Below, piece by piece: positions 35,713 to 43,994 of a stretch of 64,000 bases of DNA (position 1 is its first letter; each line of letters opens with the position of its first letter). The stretch is taken from positions 40,267 through 104,266 of the forward strand of contig CABUAW010000002.1 of assembly GCA_902489645.1 (NCBI GenBank), given 5' to 3'. Under the pieces are notes generated by a model that ran no database searches, had not been told where the DNA came from, and was given only the letters and a program-made list of their open reading frames with translations. Source of the stretch: an uncultured Lachnospiraceae bacterium (GTDB lineage: Bacteria; Bacillota; Clostridia; Lachnospirales; Lachnospiraceae). Position numbers and translations under genes: made by a program.

Positions 35713-37287
35713 CTATTTTACCTTAGACAGAATTTCGTCTTTGATACCCATCGGAGCATCAACGAAAATTCTAGGGTCCATAGTTTTCAGGTTCTCAGCA
35801 ACCAAAGGTTTGAAATCCATCTGGTCAAGAACCTGGGTCTGTAAATCGATGCCTGGAGCAATTTCAGTAACGGTCAGACCATCTTCCAACAGCTCGATAA
35901 CCGCACGTTCCGTAACGAACATAACATGCATCTTATTTCTGCGAGCATAATCGCCGGAGAATGTAACCTGTTCAACAGAAGAAACGAATTTCTTCTTCTT
36001 ACCTTCCTGAACAATCACCAGTTTACCATCTTCTACTGCTGTTTTCAGACCGCCGGCTGTGAAAGTTCCGCAGAAGATACAATTCTGTGTATTCTGGGAA
36101 ATATTAATGAAGCCGCCGCAGCCTGCAACATTCGTTCCAAATTTACTTACGTTAACATTACCATTAGGGTCACATTCTGCAAGACCAAGATATGTAACAT
36201 CAAGTCCGCCGCCATCATAGAAATCGAACTGGCTGACTTCCGGTAATTCACCCCAGCCGTTAACTCCTGCACCAAAGGAGCCGCCGCCGCTTGGAACGCC
36301 GCCAATCATACCGGACTCGGTTGTCAATGTCAACTGGTCTGCAAATCCCTCTTCACCTGCTACCGTAGCAACTTTTTCAGGGATACCAACACCTAAGTTA
36401 ACAACTGCGTTTGGAACAAGTTCCATTGCACATCTTCTACCAATAAATTTCTTGGTACCAAATGGTTCTGGAGCGACAGCGTCCGTAGGAACCTTGTAAG
36501 CGCCGGATAATGTCGGATTTACAAAGAAATCGGCACACTGTCTGTGAGTTTCTTCCGGGTCATCCGGAACAACGATAGCGTCTACAAAAATACCAGGAAC
36601 TGCTACCTGTCTGGACGGAATCGTATCCGCCTGAACAATGTGTTTTGCCTGAACGATAACTTTACCGCCGCAGCCTTTGGCAGCCATAGCAGCAGATAAA
36701 ATATCCAATGGAAGAATTTCGTCTTCGATTGTACAGTTACCGTTTGTATCCGCCGTAGTTACACGGATTAATGCAATATTTGCCTTTGGCAGTATGTAAT
36801 AGAGCTGTTCTTCGCCTTCAACTTCGATAACCTTAATGATATCTTCTGTTGTACGGCTGTTCAGCTTACCGCCTTCCAGACGAGGGTCAACAAAGGTTTC
36901 AAGACCTACATTAGTAATGTAGCCTTTACGTCCCTGTCCCATTGCACGGTACATTTCGATGATAACACCCTGAGGAAGGTTATAAGCTTCCACCTTGTTG
37001 TTAATAATCATCTCAATTACCTTTGGAGAGAAACCATAATGTCCGGCAATCCAACGTTTGATTAATCCTTCTTTTGCCCAACGTTCCTGCTGTCCGCCCT
37101 TTTTATTACCCTGGCCGGCACCATACATGATTGTCAGGTTATTTGGAGTTCCCGTTGCATCAAAAGAATCTGCAACTGCTTTCATGATAGCATCCGGCGT
37201 ACCTGCAGTCAGGAAACCACTGGTAATAACCGTATCATTCGGCTGAATCATAGCAACGGCCTGCTCCATTGTAACTACTTTACTCAT
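35713..37287 (-). CDS. pct: Propionate CoA-transferase-like enzyme (Pct family)
   Basis: 524-aa single-chain family I CoA-transferase, which swaps CoA between acetyl- or propionyl-CoA and a short-chain acid. The catalytic Glu lies in LTTESGMIGG at residue 324 of this start, the same number as known for Clostridium propionicum Pct (from memory). The glycine loop VPSGGGSFGAGVNGW and the ITSGFLTAGTPDAIMKA stretch fit as well. The frame extends to 37356, but ATG 37287 has GGGAGGTTTTTGAT upstream. It sits between etfA and the GntP gene, with two unexplained hairpins in the 179-bp gap before it. Substrate could be 3-hydroxybutyrate, lactate or related acids. Confidence 0.9.
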   Translation of the reverse strand: MSKVVTMEQAVAMIQPNDTVITSGFLTAGTPDAIMKAVADSFDATGTPNNLTIMYGAGQGNKKGGQQERWAKEGLIKRWIAGHYGFSPKVIEMIINNKVEAYNLPQGVIIEMYRAMGQGRKGYITNVGLETFVDPRLEGGKLNSRTTEDIIKVIEVEGEEQLYYILPKANIALIRVTTADTNGNCTIEDEILPLDILSAAMAAKGCGGKVIVQAKHIVQADTIPSRQVAVPGIFVDAIVVPDDPEETHRQCADFFVNPTLSGAYKVPTDAVAPEPFGTKKFIGRRCAMELVPNAVVNLGVGIPEKVATVAGEEGFADQLTLTTESGMIGGVPSGGGSFGAGVNGWGELPEVSQFDFYDGGGLDVTYLGLAECDPNGNVNVSKFGTNVAGCGGFINISQNTQNCIFCGTFTAGGLKTAVEDGKLVIVQEGKKKKFVSSVEQVTFSGDYARRNKMHVMFVTERAVIELLEDGLTVTEIAPGIDLQTQVLDQMDFKPLVAENLKTMDPRIFVDAPMGIKDEILSKVK

Positions 37288-37367
37288 ATCAAAAACCTCC
37301 CATACAATTATATGCCTGCCGGCCTCCGGCAACCATATAACTTTTAAAAAATGCAATATAACTAATG

Positions 37368-37440
37368 ACCGGAAAACGCACCACTGAATTCCGGTTATTT
37401 ATCTTCAACCGCGTCCGGGAACCCCTAATTTCCCGGACGC
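37368..37440 (-). promoter_or_regulatory. Two intercistronic hairpins between etfA and pct
   Basis: A perfect 10-bp stem GCGTCCGGGA / TCCCGGACGC (37411-37440) and a weaker stem ACCGGAA / TTCCGGT (about 37369-37395). Neither has a U-tract. They may set mRNA processing or stability within the operon. Confidence 0.55.
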
Positions 37441-37466
37441 AGTCTCAGTCATTATATAATATGATA

Positions 37467-38459
37467 TTATTTCTCTAATTTTTTCAATGCTTCTGTTAAT
37501 TTAGGAATAATTGCTGTACAATCACCAACAATACCTACATCAGCAATTTCAAAAATAGGAGCTGTATTATTCTTATTGATTGCGATAATCAAATCAGAAT
37601 CTTCCATACCAGCTGCATGCTGGATAGCGCCGGAGATACCTGCTGCAATGTAAAGGTTTGGACGAACTGTCTTACCAGTCTGGCCAACCTGACGGTCTCT
37701 GTCAATCCATCCGGCATCAACACATGCTCTGGAGGAAGCGATTTCGCCGCCGAGTTCATCCGCAAGTTCTTTCAGCATACCAAAGCCTTCTGGTCCGCCG
37801 ATACCACGTCCGCCGGAAACAAGAATCTTAGCTTCTGTAATATCCACAGTTTTCTTTGTATCTTTAACAACTTCACGAATCTTGATATTCATATCTGCTT
37901 CGCTAACGCCTGCGTCAAAGACTTCTACTGTACCGGATTTGGATGGGTCCTCTGCCAGAGCCTGCATAACGCCAGGTCTTACAGTAGCCATCTGAGGACG
38001 GAAGTTCGGGCAAACGATTGTTGCCATGATGTTGCCGCCGAAGGCCGGACGAGTCATCCAAAGGCCTTTGGATTCTTCATCAATTTCAAGTTTTGTACAG
38101 TCAGCTGTCAAACCTGTATGTACTCTTGCAGATACACGAGGTGCAAGGTCACGGCCGATAGCTGTTGCGCCATAGATAACGATTTCTGGTTCTTTTGCTT
38201 TGATAATTGCGTTCATTGCTTTTGCATATGGTTCTGTAGAATATTCTCCAAGAACAGGAGCGTCTACAGCGATAACCTGGTCTGCACCAAATTTAAATAA
38301 TTCAGCAGCGGCTGCCTGGATACCATCGCCTAAAACAACAGCAACAACTTCCTGGCCTAAATTATCTGCCAGTTCTCTAGCTTTACCAATCAGTTCATAA
38401 GCAACTTTCTGGATAACTCCATCTCTCTGCTCTGCGAAAACATATACATTCTTACTCAT
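37467..38459 (-). CDS. etfA: Electron transfer flavoprotein alpha subunit (set 1)
   Basis: 330-aa FAD-binding subunit that passes electrons to or from the acyl-CoA dehydrogenase of the same operon. The C-terminal FAD domain shows ILVSGGRGIGGPEGF, SRACVDAGWIDRDRQVGQTG, KTVRPNLYIAAGISGAIQH and IIAINKNNTAPIFEIADVGIVGD (split here as two marks: IIAINKNNTAPIFE and IADVGIVGD). AGGGAGCAGGTG precedes the start. Gap to etfB is 19 bp. Clostridial Etfs of this type can bifurcate electrons between crotonyl-CoA and ferredoxin; whether this one does is not determined. The paralogue is at 46664-47617. Confidence 0.95.
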   Translation of the reverse strand: MSKNVYVFAEQRDGVIQKVAYELIGKARELADNLGQEVVAVVLGDGIQAAAAELFKFGADQVIAVDAPVLGEYSTEPYAKAMNAIIKAKEPEIVIYGATAIGRDLAPRVSARVHTGLTADCTKLEIDEESKGLWMTRPAFGGNIMATIVCPNFRPQMATVRPGVMQALAEDPSKSGTVEVFDAGVSEADMNIKIREVVKDTKKTVDITEAKILVSGGRGIGGPEGFGMLKELADELGGEIASSRACVDAGWIDRDRQVGQTGKTVRPNLYIAAGISGAIQHAAGMEDSDLIIAINKNNTAPIFEIADVGIVGDCTAIIPKLTEALKKLEK

Positions 38460-38478
38460 TGTTTCACCTGCTCCCTAA

Positions 38479-39276
38479 TTAAATGATGTATTTTTCTTTC
38501 AACTTGTTAACGATAATTTCAACAGCTTCATCAGCGGATACTTCCTGATAGAGTGTTCCGGCTGGTTTTACAGGTTTTGTGAAGGATTTCTTAACCTGTG
38601 TCGGAGAACCTTTCAAGCCTAAGTTGGAGTCGTCTACATGACCCTGAAGGTCTTCATAGCCCCATACTTTAACTTCTTTTTCTCTGTATGCGTCGAAAAT
38701 ACCGCCAACGCTCATGTAGCGAGGTTCAATTTCTTCGCCGAGAGTTGTGATTAACAATGGTGTTTTAGCTTCAATAATATGATAACGGTCTTCGAAGTTT
38801 CTGCGAATAACTACCGTATCATCATCTTCAAGTTCAACATTCGCTGCATAGCTGACATGTGGAATTCCAAGATGTTCAGCAATCTGAGGACCAACCTGGG
38901 CTGTATCGCCATCGATAGCCTGACGTCCTGCTACGATTAAATCGTAGTCCAGTTTCTTGATTGCTCCTGCGATTGTGGAAGATGTTGCCCATGTGTCGGC
39001 ACCACCAAATTTTCTGTCGGATACAAGCACTGCGTCATCAGCGCCCATAGCCAATGCTTCACGAAGCGCTACGTCCGCCTGCATAGGTCCCATGGAAACG
39101 ATAGTAATTTTAGCGCCTGTTTTTTCTTTAATCTGTAATGCAACTTCAAGAGCTGCCTTGTCATCAGGGTTAATAATACTTGGAACGCCATCTCTGATAA
39201 GTGTTCCAGTAACCGGGTCAAGCTTAACTTCTGTTGTATCCGGAACCTGTTTGATACATACTACGATATTTTTCAT
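38479..39276 (-). CDS. etfB: Electron transfer flavoprotein beta subunit (set 1)
   Basis: 265-aa partner of EtfA. Marks: NIVVCIKQVPDTTEVKLDP at the N-terminus, GADDAVLVSDRKFGGADT, the AMP/FAD-type loop VAGRQAIDGDTAQVGPQIAE, and a C-terminal arm rich in basic residues (VKKSFTKPVKPAGTLYQE). GAGGAGAATCAGGAC precedes ATG 39276. It lies between the acyl-CoA dehydrogenase and etfA genes, as in butyryl-CoA dehydrogenase/Etf operons. Confidence 0.95.
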   Translation of the reverse strand: MKNIVVCIKQVPDTTEVKLDPVTGTLIRDGVPSIINPDDKAALEVALQIKEKTGAKITIVSMGPMQADVALREALAMGADDAVLVSDRKFGGADTWATSSTIAGAIKKLDYDLIVAGRQAIDGDTAQVGPQIAEHLGIPHVSYAANVELEDDDTVVIRRNFEDRYHIIEAKTPLLITTLGEEIEPRYMSVGGIFDAYREKEVKVWGYEDLQGHVDDSNLGLKGSPTQVKKSFTKPVKPAGTLYQEVSADEAVEIIVNKLKEKYII

Positions 39277-39300
39277 GTCCTGATTCTCCTCTCCAAAATA

Positions 39301-40440
39301 CTAGTGTAACATTGCACCAGAGATAACCATTCTCTGAACTTCAGAAGTACCTTCATAAATTTCAGTAATCTTGGCATCTCTCATCATACGTTCAACTGGG
39401 TAATCTCTTGTATAACCATAACCACCGAATAACTGAACAGCTTTTGTAGTTACAGCCATAGCAGTTTCTGCTGCAAATAATTTTGCAGTAGCAGCGTCAA
39501 CAGTGTATGGAAGTTTTGCACCTTTTCTCCAAGCTGCTTTATATACAAGATATTTAGCGGCTTCAGTTTTTGCAAACATATCTGCCAACTGGAACTGAGT
39601 ATTCTGGAACTGAGAAATTTTTCTTCCGAACTGTTTTCTTTCTTTTGTATACTTAACAGCTTCGTCGATAGCGCCTTCAGCAAGACCCAAAGCCTGTGCT
39701 GCGATACCGATACGGCCGCCGTCCAGCGTCTTCATAGCCAGAGCAAAGCCTTTTCCTTCTTTGCCAAGCATGTTTTCCTTTGGAACGATACAATTTTCAA
39801 AAATCAGCTCACATGTGGATGAACCACGGATACCCATCTTTTTCTCGTGAGGGCCTACGGAGAATCCTGGGAAATCTCTTTCCACGATAAATGCGGAAAT
39901 ACCTTTTGTTCCTTTAGATTTATCAGTCATAGCCATAACGATGAAGATATCTGCCGCTTCAGCGTTTGTGATGAAAATCTTGGAACCGTTTAATACATAA
40001 TGGTCGCCTTCCAGAACAGCTTTTGTCTGCTGCATGGAAGCGTCTGTACCAGCACCTGGCTCTGTCAAACCGAATGCACCAATCTTTTCGCCTTTGGCCA
40101 GAGGTACCAGGTATTTCTGTTTCTGTTCTTCTGTTCCGTTTTCAAGAATCGGAGTTGCGCACAAAGATGTATGTGCGGACATAATAACGGATGTTGTACC
40201 GCAAACTTTAGCCATTTCTTCAACAGCCATGATATATGTAAGGACATCTGCACCCTGTCCACCATATTCCTTTGGAATCGGAATACCCATCATGCCGTAT
40301 TTAGCCATTTTCTTAACGGTCTCCCATGGGAATCTTTCTTCCTCGTCCAACTCCTGAGCCAACGGTTTTACTTCTTTTTCAGCAAAGCTTCTGTATAACT
40401 GCTGTGCAAGAAGATGCTCTTTCGATAAACCAAACTCCAT
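39301..40440 (-). CDS. Short-chain acyl-CoA dehydrogenase (set 1)
   Basis: 379-aa FAD enzyme reducing a 2-enoyl-CoA (or oxidising an acyl-CoA) with Etf. Marks: GGQGADVLTYIMAVEEMAK, GAFGLTEPGAGTDASMQQT (FAD loop), KIFITNAEAADIFIVMA, GIRGSSTCELIFENC, ALDGGRIGIAAQALG-like TLDGGRIGIAAQALGLAEGA, and the catalytic Glu in ITEIYEGTSEVQRMVISG. The Met at 40449 abuts AGGAGG, so ATG 40440 (nine bases on) is preferred. First gene of the sigma-54 operon. Crotonyl-CoA is the likeliest substrate; acryloyl-CoA is an alternative given Pct. Confidence 0.93.
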   Translation of the reverse strand: MEFGLSKEHLLAQQLYRSFAEKEVKPLAQELDEEERFPWETVKKMAKYGMMGIPIPKEYGGQGADVLTYIMAVEEMAKVCGTTSVIMSAHTSLCATPILENGTEEQKQKYLVPLAKGEKIGAFGLTEPGAGTDASMQQTKAVLEGDHYVLNGSKIFITNAEAADIFIVMAMTDKSKGTKGISAFIVERDFPGFSVGPHEKKMGIRGSSTCELIFENCIVPKENMLGKEGKGFALAMKTLDGGRIGIAAQALGLAEGAIDEAVKYTKERKQFGRKISQFQNTQFQLADMFAKTEAAKYLVYKAAWRKGAKLPYTVDAATAKLFAAETAMAVTTKAVQLFGGYGYTRDYPVERMMRDAKITEIYEGTSEVQRMVISGAMLH

Positions 40441-40484
40441 AAAATTCATCCTCCTTAAACTTATAATTTTTTCAATAGATTAAT

Positions 40485-40502
40485 CCGCAATTTTCATGCC
40501 AA
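40485..40502 (-). promoter_or_regulatory. Sigma-54 (-24/-12) promoter of the acd-etf-pct operon
   Basis: Minus strand TTGGCATGAAAATTGCGG. GG (40500-40499) and GC (40488-40487) are 10 bases apart. It differs from the dehydratase promoter at only three inner positions. Predicted start near 40476, about 36 bases before the ATG. Confidence 0.88.
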
Positions 40503-40566
40503 CTTTTTCAAGTTGAAAAACCCCCGAAATTCAAGGTTTTTTGTTGTTTTTTTCACAAACGCAAAA

Positions 40567-40596
40567 TGCATTTTTGCATTTTCATGCATTTGTGCA
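40567..40596. promoter_or_regulatory. Two TGCA-N4-TGCA enhancer-like elements
   Basis: TGCATTTTTGCA (40567-40578) and TGCATTTGTGCA (40585-40596). Centres are 85 and 103 bases upstream of the -12 GC, matching the 85 and 102 seen at the dehydratase promoter. Confidence 0.72.
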
Positions 40597-40796
40597 TAAT
40601 GCGATAATGAAATATTTTGCATGCAAATTAAACTATTTTAAAAAAATGCAATATAATTACTTTGTAAGTATAACACATTTTAGAGAATTTGACCACTATT
40701 TATCTCAATTTTTTTAAAAATTCATGATTGTTTTTGCTAAATTTTGCTATTATCTTAACAATGGCAAAAACGACTAATTTTTGACAAATTAAAAAA

Positions 40797-40826
40797 AGAA
40801 GAAATGGGCGGCCCATTTCTTCTTTC
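40797..40826 (-). terminator. Intrinsic terminator after the 184-aa membrane protein gene
   Basis: Minus-strand stem AGAAGAAATGGG / CCCATTTCTTCT (40797-40823) with TTTTTTT after it. Confidence 0.88.
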
Positions 40827-40833
40827 AATTTCT

Positions 40834-41388
40834 TTATTTCTTATCATCATCTACCTTGGAAATTTTCACCGGATATTTACGCATGTATTTACGTAAAGCC
40901 CGGGAATTTACCATATAACCCTGAATCTCAAAAAGTTTTTTACCGGAACGATTGTAAAACCGCATTTCCTCACATCTCGGGGTCTCTACAATGTCTATTC
41001 TTCCCACGCTTTTCGCAGGATAGGTCTGAGCCTTCCCCCTCAGCGGCTGATAGGTCAGCGTATCTCCTTCCACCGTCAGGCTGCGTTTAAAATACGTATA
41101 GCATGTTATCACTGTCACGACCAGGCAGACAACCGCCAGCACATAGGCTGTGATAACCTGTCCCTGGGTTGTGTTCGTCGATGCCAGCCATACGAAAATG
41201 GCCGCCGCTGCCACTCCGAAAAGCGCAATAACCAGCCAGAAGCCGCTTTCTGTCACCTTAAAGCTGTCCTCTTTAACCGCTGTCGTCTTTCCGGGATTTT
41301 TCATCATATTGATGACAACAATCGCCATAATTACGGCCAGCAAAGGAATCGCCGCCGACTGAACAATCATCAAAATCTGATTCATCAT
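40834..41388 (-). CDS. Small membrane protein with three predicted helices
   Basis: 184 aa, not assigned to a family with confidence. An N-terminal helix (about 6-28), two further helices (about 48-68 and 76-96) and a soluble C-terminal half (about 100-184) with a PH-like strand pattern (LTVEGDTLTYQPLRGKAQTY, then MRFYNRSGKKLFEIQGYMVN). ATG 41394 is only three bases after GGAGG, so ATG 41388 is preferred. Stands alone with its own terminator, between the thiamine-precursor genes and the sigma-54 operon. Function unknown. Confidence 0.7.
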   Translation of the reverse strand: MMNQILMIVQSAAIPLLAVIMAIVVINMMKNPGKTTAVKEDSFKVTESGFWLVIALFGVAAAAIFVWLASTNTTQGQVITAYVLAVVCLVVTVITCYTYFKRSLTVEGDTLTYQPLRGKAQTYPAKSVGRIDIVETPRCEEMRFYNRSGKKLFEIQGYMVNSRALRKYMRKYPVKISKVDDDKK

Positions 41389-41447
41389 GTCCATATTCCT
41401 CCTTTGTTTTTAATTTCAAGCCGGAATATGGACCTCCGGTTGAAACT

Positions 41448-42500
41448 TTAATTCAGTACATCCGCCATAAGCTCTTCCGGCGTAATGTCATTTTTCAGTA
41501 AACCTTCCTCTTTCAGCCAGTCAATGTTGGCCTGCCATACAGATGCTTCCTGAGCGCCAAATTCTCCCTCCGAGGAAGCCAAAACCGGAAGAAGCACTTC
41601 CATACTGCGCATCTCAACGTCTTTATCCAACGGGAAATTTTCAGCATTCTGGTTCGCCAGCAAAATATCCAGAGCCGCTTCAGGGTCTTCCTTCATATCT
41701 TCAAATCCTCTGGCCGACGCCCGCATAAATGCCGCTAAAGTTTCTGCGTCGTTGTTAATCATATCATCACTTGTGACAAAAATCAACTCATAGCTTCCCG
41801 GAACGCCGTAATCCTGCGGATAAAAATAGCTAACCTCAAAGCCCTCTTTTTCCATCTGAGGCACTTCATGGTTGACCATACAGCCAATGGTTGCATCCAC
41901 CTGTCCCGTGGTCATCGACGACATTAAGTCAAATCCCACGTCAATCAAGCTCACCGAATCCATATCGACGCCAGCCGTTTCCATCATCGTCCGAATTATG
42001 GCCTCGCTCAGCTCGGTTCCCGAATATCCGATGGTTTTGCCCACCAAATCTTCCGGTCCGTTAATATTTTTTTCTTTCAAAGATAAAATGATATTTAAAT
42101 CAGACTGGGTCAGGGCGCCGATGCAGCGAATCGGCACATCCTGATTGGCCCGGGCCATAATCACGTCCGGCAAATAGTAAATACCGACTTCCGCCTTTCC
42201 TGCGGCGGTCAAAGACATGGCGTCATTGGTATTTGAAGGGAACTGGACGTTCACCTTGATACCCTCTTCGGCATAATATCCCTTTTCAATAGCATCATAG
42301 ATAAACGCATGAACGGCATTCGGATACCAGTCAAGCACAATATTGACCTCCCGCAATTCCCCGTCATCCGCACTTTCTGTCCCGGCTGTCTCCGAGCTGC
42401 TTTCGGCCGCGTCGGTGTTTTCTGTTTTTTCACTCTGTCCGCAGGCGGTCATGCTCAAAAGCATCGCCGCGCACAAAACTGCCGTAAGTATTTTTTTCAT
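41448..42500 (-). CDS. thiY: ABC transporter substrate-binding lipoprotein, ThiY-like (NMT1/THI5)
   Basis: 350-aa lipoprotein that probably binds a thiamine pyrimidine precursor (formylaminopyrimidine or HMP). The signal peptide ends in the lipobox MTACGQ. The NMT1/THI5-like domain begins VNIVLDWYPNAVHAFIYDAI, with KGYYAEEGIKV and VGKTIGYSGTELSEA following. GGAGGAGAGAACT precedes ATG 42500, which overlaps the thiX stop (ATGA). Context (thiX, thiZ, tenA, TPP riboswitch) supports the role strongly. Last gene of the unit. Confidence 0.88.
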   Translation of the reverse strand: MKKILTAVLCAAMLLSMTACGQSEKTENTDAAESSSETAGTESADDGELREVNIVLDWYPNAVHAFIYDAIEKGYYAEEGIKVNVQFPSNTNDAMSLTAAGKAEVGIYYLPDVIMARANQDVPIRCIGALTQSDLNIILSLKEKNINGPEDLVGKTIGYSGTELSEAIIRTMMETAGVDMDSVSLIDVGFDLMSSMTTGQVDATIGCMVNHEVPQMEKEGFEVSYFYPQDYGVPGSYELIFVTSDDMINNDAETLAAFMRASARGFEDMKEDPEAALDILLANQNAENFPLDKDVEMRSMEVLLPVLASSEGEFGAQEASVWQANIDWLKEEGLLKNDITPEELMADVLN

Positions 42501-43240
42501 AGTTCTCTCCTCCATTTGATTAATATGTTTTCAAGCAGGCTGACAATGCCTACCAAAACCATCGCTACCGCAGATAATAATATAATCGGTGCAAAAACGC
42601 CGGCCCCGTCGAGCTGGGTCATCATCCGCCGGCTGAAATATCCCAGACCGCTCTGGGCGCCAAGCCATTCACCGATGGCCGCACCGATAACGCTTAACGG
42701 AACTGCCATTTTTATCGCCGAGAAAAAATGGGGCAGAGCCGTCGGAAGTTTCAGTTTTATGAAAATATCCCTTTTGGTTGCTCCGTAGCTTATCAGTAAT
42801 TCTTCCATCTCCCGTTTGACCGATTTGAAGCCGTCAAATACGGTAATTGTAATCGGAAAGAAGGTCATAAGAATGGTGACGACAATTTTACTCCATATAC
42901 CATAGCCGAACCAGACCACAAACAGCGGCGCTATCGCCGTCGTCGGTATCGTCTGTGAAGCGATAACTATCGGATAAAGGGCCTGTTCCGCCACGCTGCT
43001 GACATCCATCAAAACGGCCAGTCCAATCCCGAGGACAATGGATATGACCAGTCCAATGGCCGTCACTTTCATCGTCGCCGGAAGATGTATCATAAACAGC
43101 GGTTCTCTGAGTTCCCACAGTTTTTCTAAAATTCCCGTAGGCGTCGGCAAAATATACGCCGCATCCATATGCCCCGCTCCAAGCTGCCAGAGCATGAGAA
43201 TGATGGCAATAAAAATGGCCGAAGGCAAATATCGTTTCAT
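42497..43240 (-). CDS. thiX: ABC transporter permease, ThiX-like
   Basis: 247-aa inner-membrane permease of the ThiXYZ importer, about six segments. The EAA-type loop reads MEELLISYGATKRDIFIKLK near residue 145. The first segment is YLPSAIFIAIILMLWQLGAG. GGTGATGTGAT lies upstream of ATG 43240; the gene begins one base after the thiZ stop and ends in an ATGA overlap with thiY, so tight coupling is expected. Confidence 0.88.
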   Translation of the reverse strand: MKRYLPSAIFIAIILMLWQLGAGHMDAAYILPTPTGILEKLWELREPLFMIHLPATMKVTAIGLVISIVLGIGLAVLMDVSSVAEQALYPIVIASQTIPTTAIAPLFVVWFGYGIWSKIVVTILMTFFPITITVFDGFKSVKREMEELLISYGATKRDIFIKLKLPTALPHFFSAIKMAVPLSVIGAAIGEWLGAQSGLGYFSRRMMTQLDGAGVFAPIILLSAVAMVLVGIVSLLENILIKWRREL

Positions 43241-43241
43241 A

Positions 43242-43991
43242 TCACATCACCTGCCTTCTGAGTTTCATGGTCAATTCCGCCTTCATTGCTTCGATATCCG
43301 GCCGCCGTAAAAACTCCCGGCTTCTCGGATAGCCTTCCGGAACCTCCGCAATTTCAAAGCCGGTAATCGGCGTTTCCGTAATAATATATATTTTTTTCGA
43401 CAGAAATATGGCTTCCTCCACATCATGGGTAATAAATAAAATCGTTTTGTGAAAATGCTGCCATTGGTTTAAAAGCCATTCCTGCATATCCATTCGCGTC
43501 AGTGCGTCCAGCGCGCTAAAGGGTTCGTCCAGAAGCATCAGGTCCGCATCCGTCAGCAGAGTTCTCGCAAAGGAAATGCGCTGCCGCATACCGCCGGACA
43601 AATCCTTCGGATATTTATCCCGGTAATCCTCGAGGCCAACTTCTTTTAGCACTTCACCCACCCGTTTTTCCTGCTCCGATTTACTTTTTTTCTGTATTTC
43701 CATCGGCAGGCAGAGATTCTTCTCAATTGTCCGCCACGGAAACAGCAGGTCTTTTTGGGGCATATAGCCGGCATAGCTTTTAATCTTATGAATCTCTTTC
43801 CCATCCACATAAATCTCGCCCTTGTCCGGTTCCAGCAGGCGGTTAATTAAACGGAATATTGTACTTTTTCCGCAGCCGCTGGCGCCAATCAGCGAGACGA
43901 ATTCCCCCTTGTCCACATGAAAGGAGAGGTCCGTCATCATCGCTTCCTTATCCTCCGGATAGCGGAAAGTTACATTTTTAAATGTCAGCAT
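43242..43991 (-). CDS. thiZ: ABC transporter ATP-binding protein, ThiZ-like
   Basis: 249-aa ATPase. Walker A GASGCGKST (near 36), signature LSGGMRQR (near 137), Walker B LMLLDEPFSALD (near 157) and the His-loop LFITHDVEEAIFLS. It resembles the taurine/nitrate/pyrimidine importer subfamily. GGAGATGTAAAAA precedes ATG 43991, three bases after the tenA stop. Drives ThiX with ThiY as receptor. Confidence 0.9.
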   Translation of the reverse strand: MLTFKNVTFRYPEDKEAMMTDLSFHVDKGEFVSLIGASGCGKSTIFRLINRLLEPDKGEIYVDGKEIHKIKSYAGYMPQKDLLFPWRTIEKNLCLPMEIQKKSKSEQEKRVGEVLKEVGLEDYRDKYPKDLSGGMRQRISFARTLLTDADLMLLDEPFSALDALTRMDMQEWLLNQWQHFHKTILFITHDVEEAIFLSKKIYIITETPITGFEIAEVPEGYPRSREFLRRPDIEAMKAELTMKLRRQVM

Positions 43992-43994
43992 TTT

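Larger units (their letters stand above)
40441..40833 (-). promoter_or_regulatory. 393-bp regulatory region of the acd-etf-pct operon
   Basis: A long A/T-rich gap with no credible gene. From the acd side it holds the ribosome site, a sigma-54 promoter (40485-40502), TGCA-rich enhancer-like sites (40567-40596), a TTGCATGCAA palindrome (40617-40626), an A/T motif shared with the pct leader (about 40637-40656), a possible sigma-A -10 TATACT further up, and the terminator of the neighbouring membrane-protein gene (40797-40823). Confidence 0.8.

Noticed and set aside
37287..37330. Sigma-54 promoter directly before pct
   Set aside because: GGCAACC near 37329 lacks a partner TGCC-type -24 element at the required spacing.
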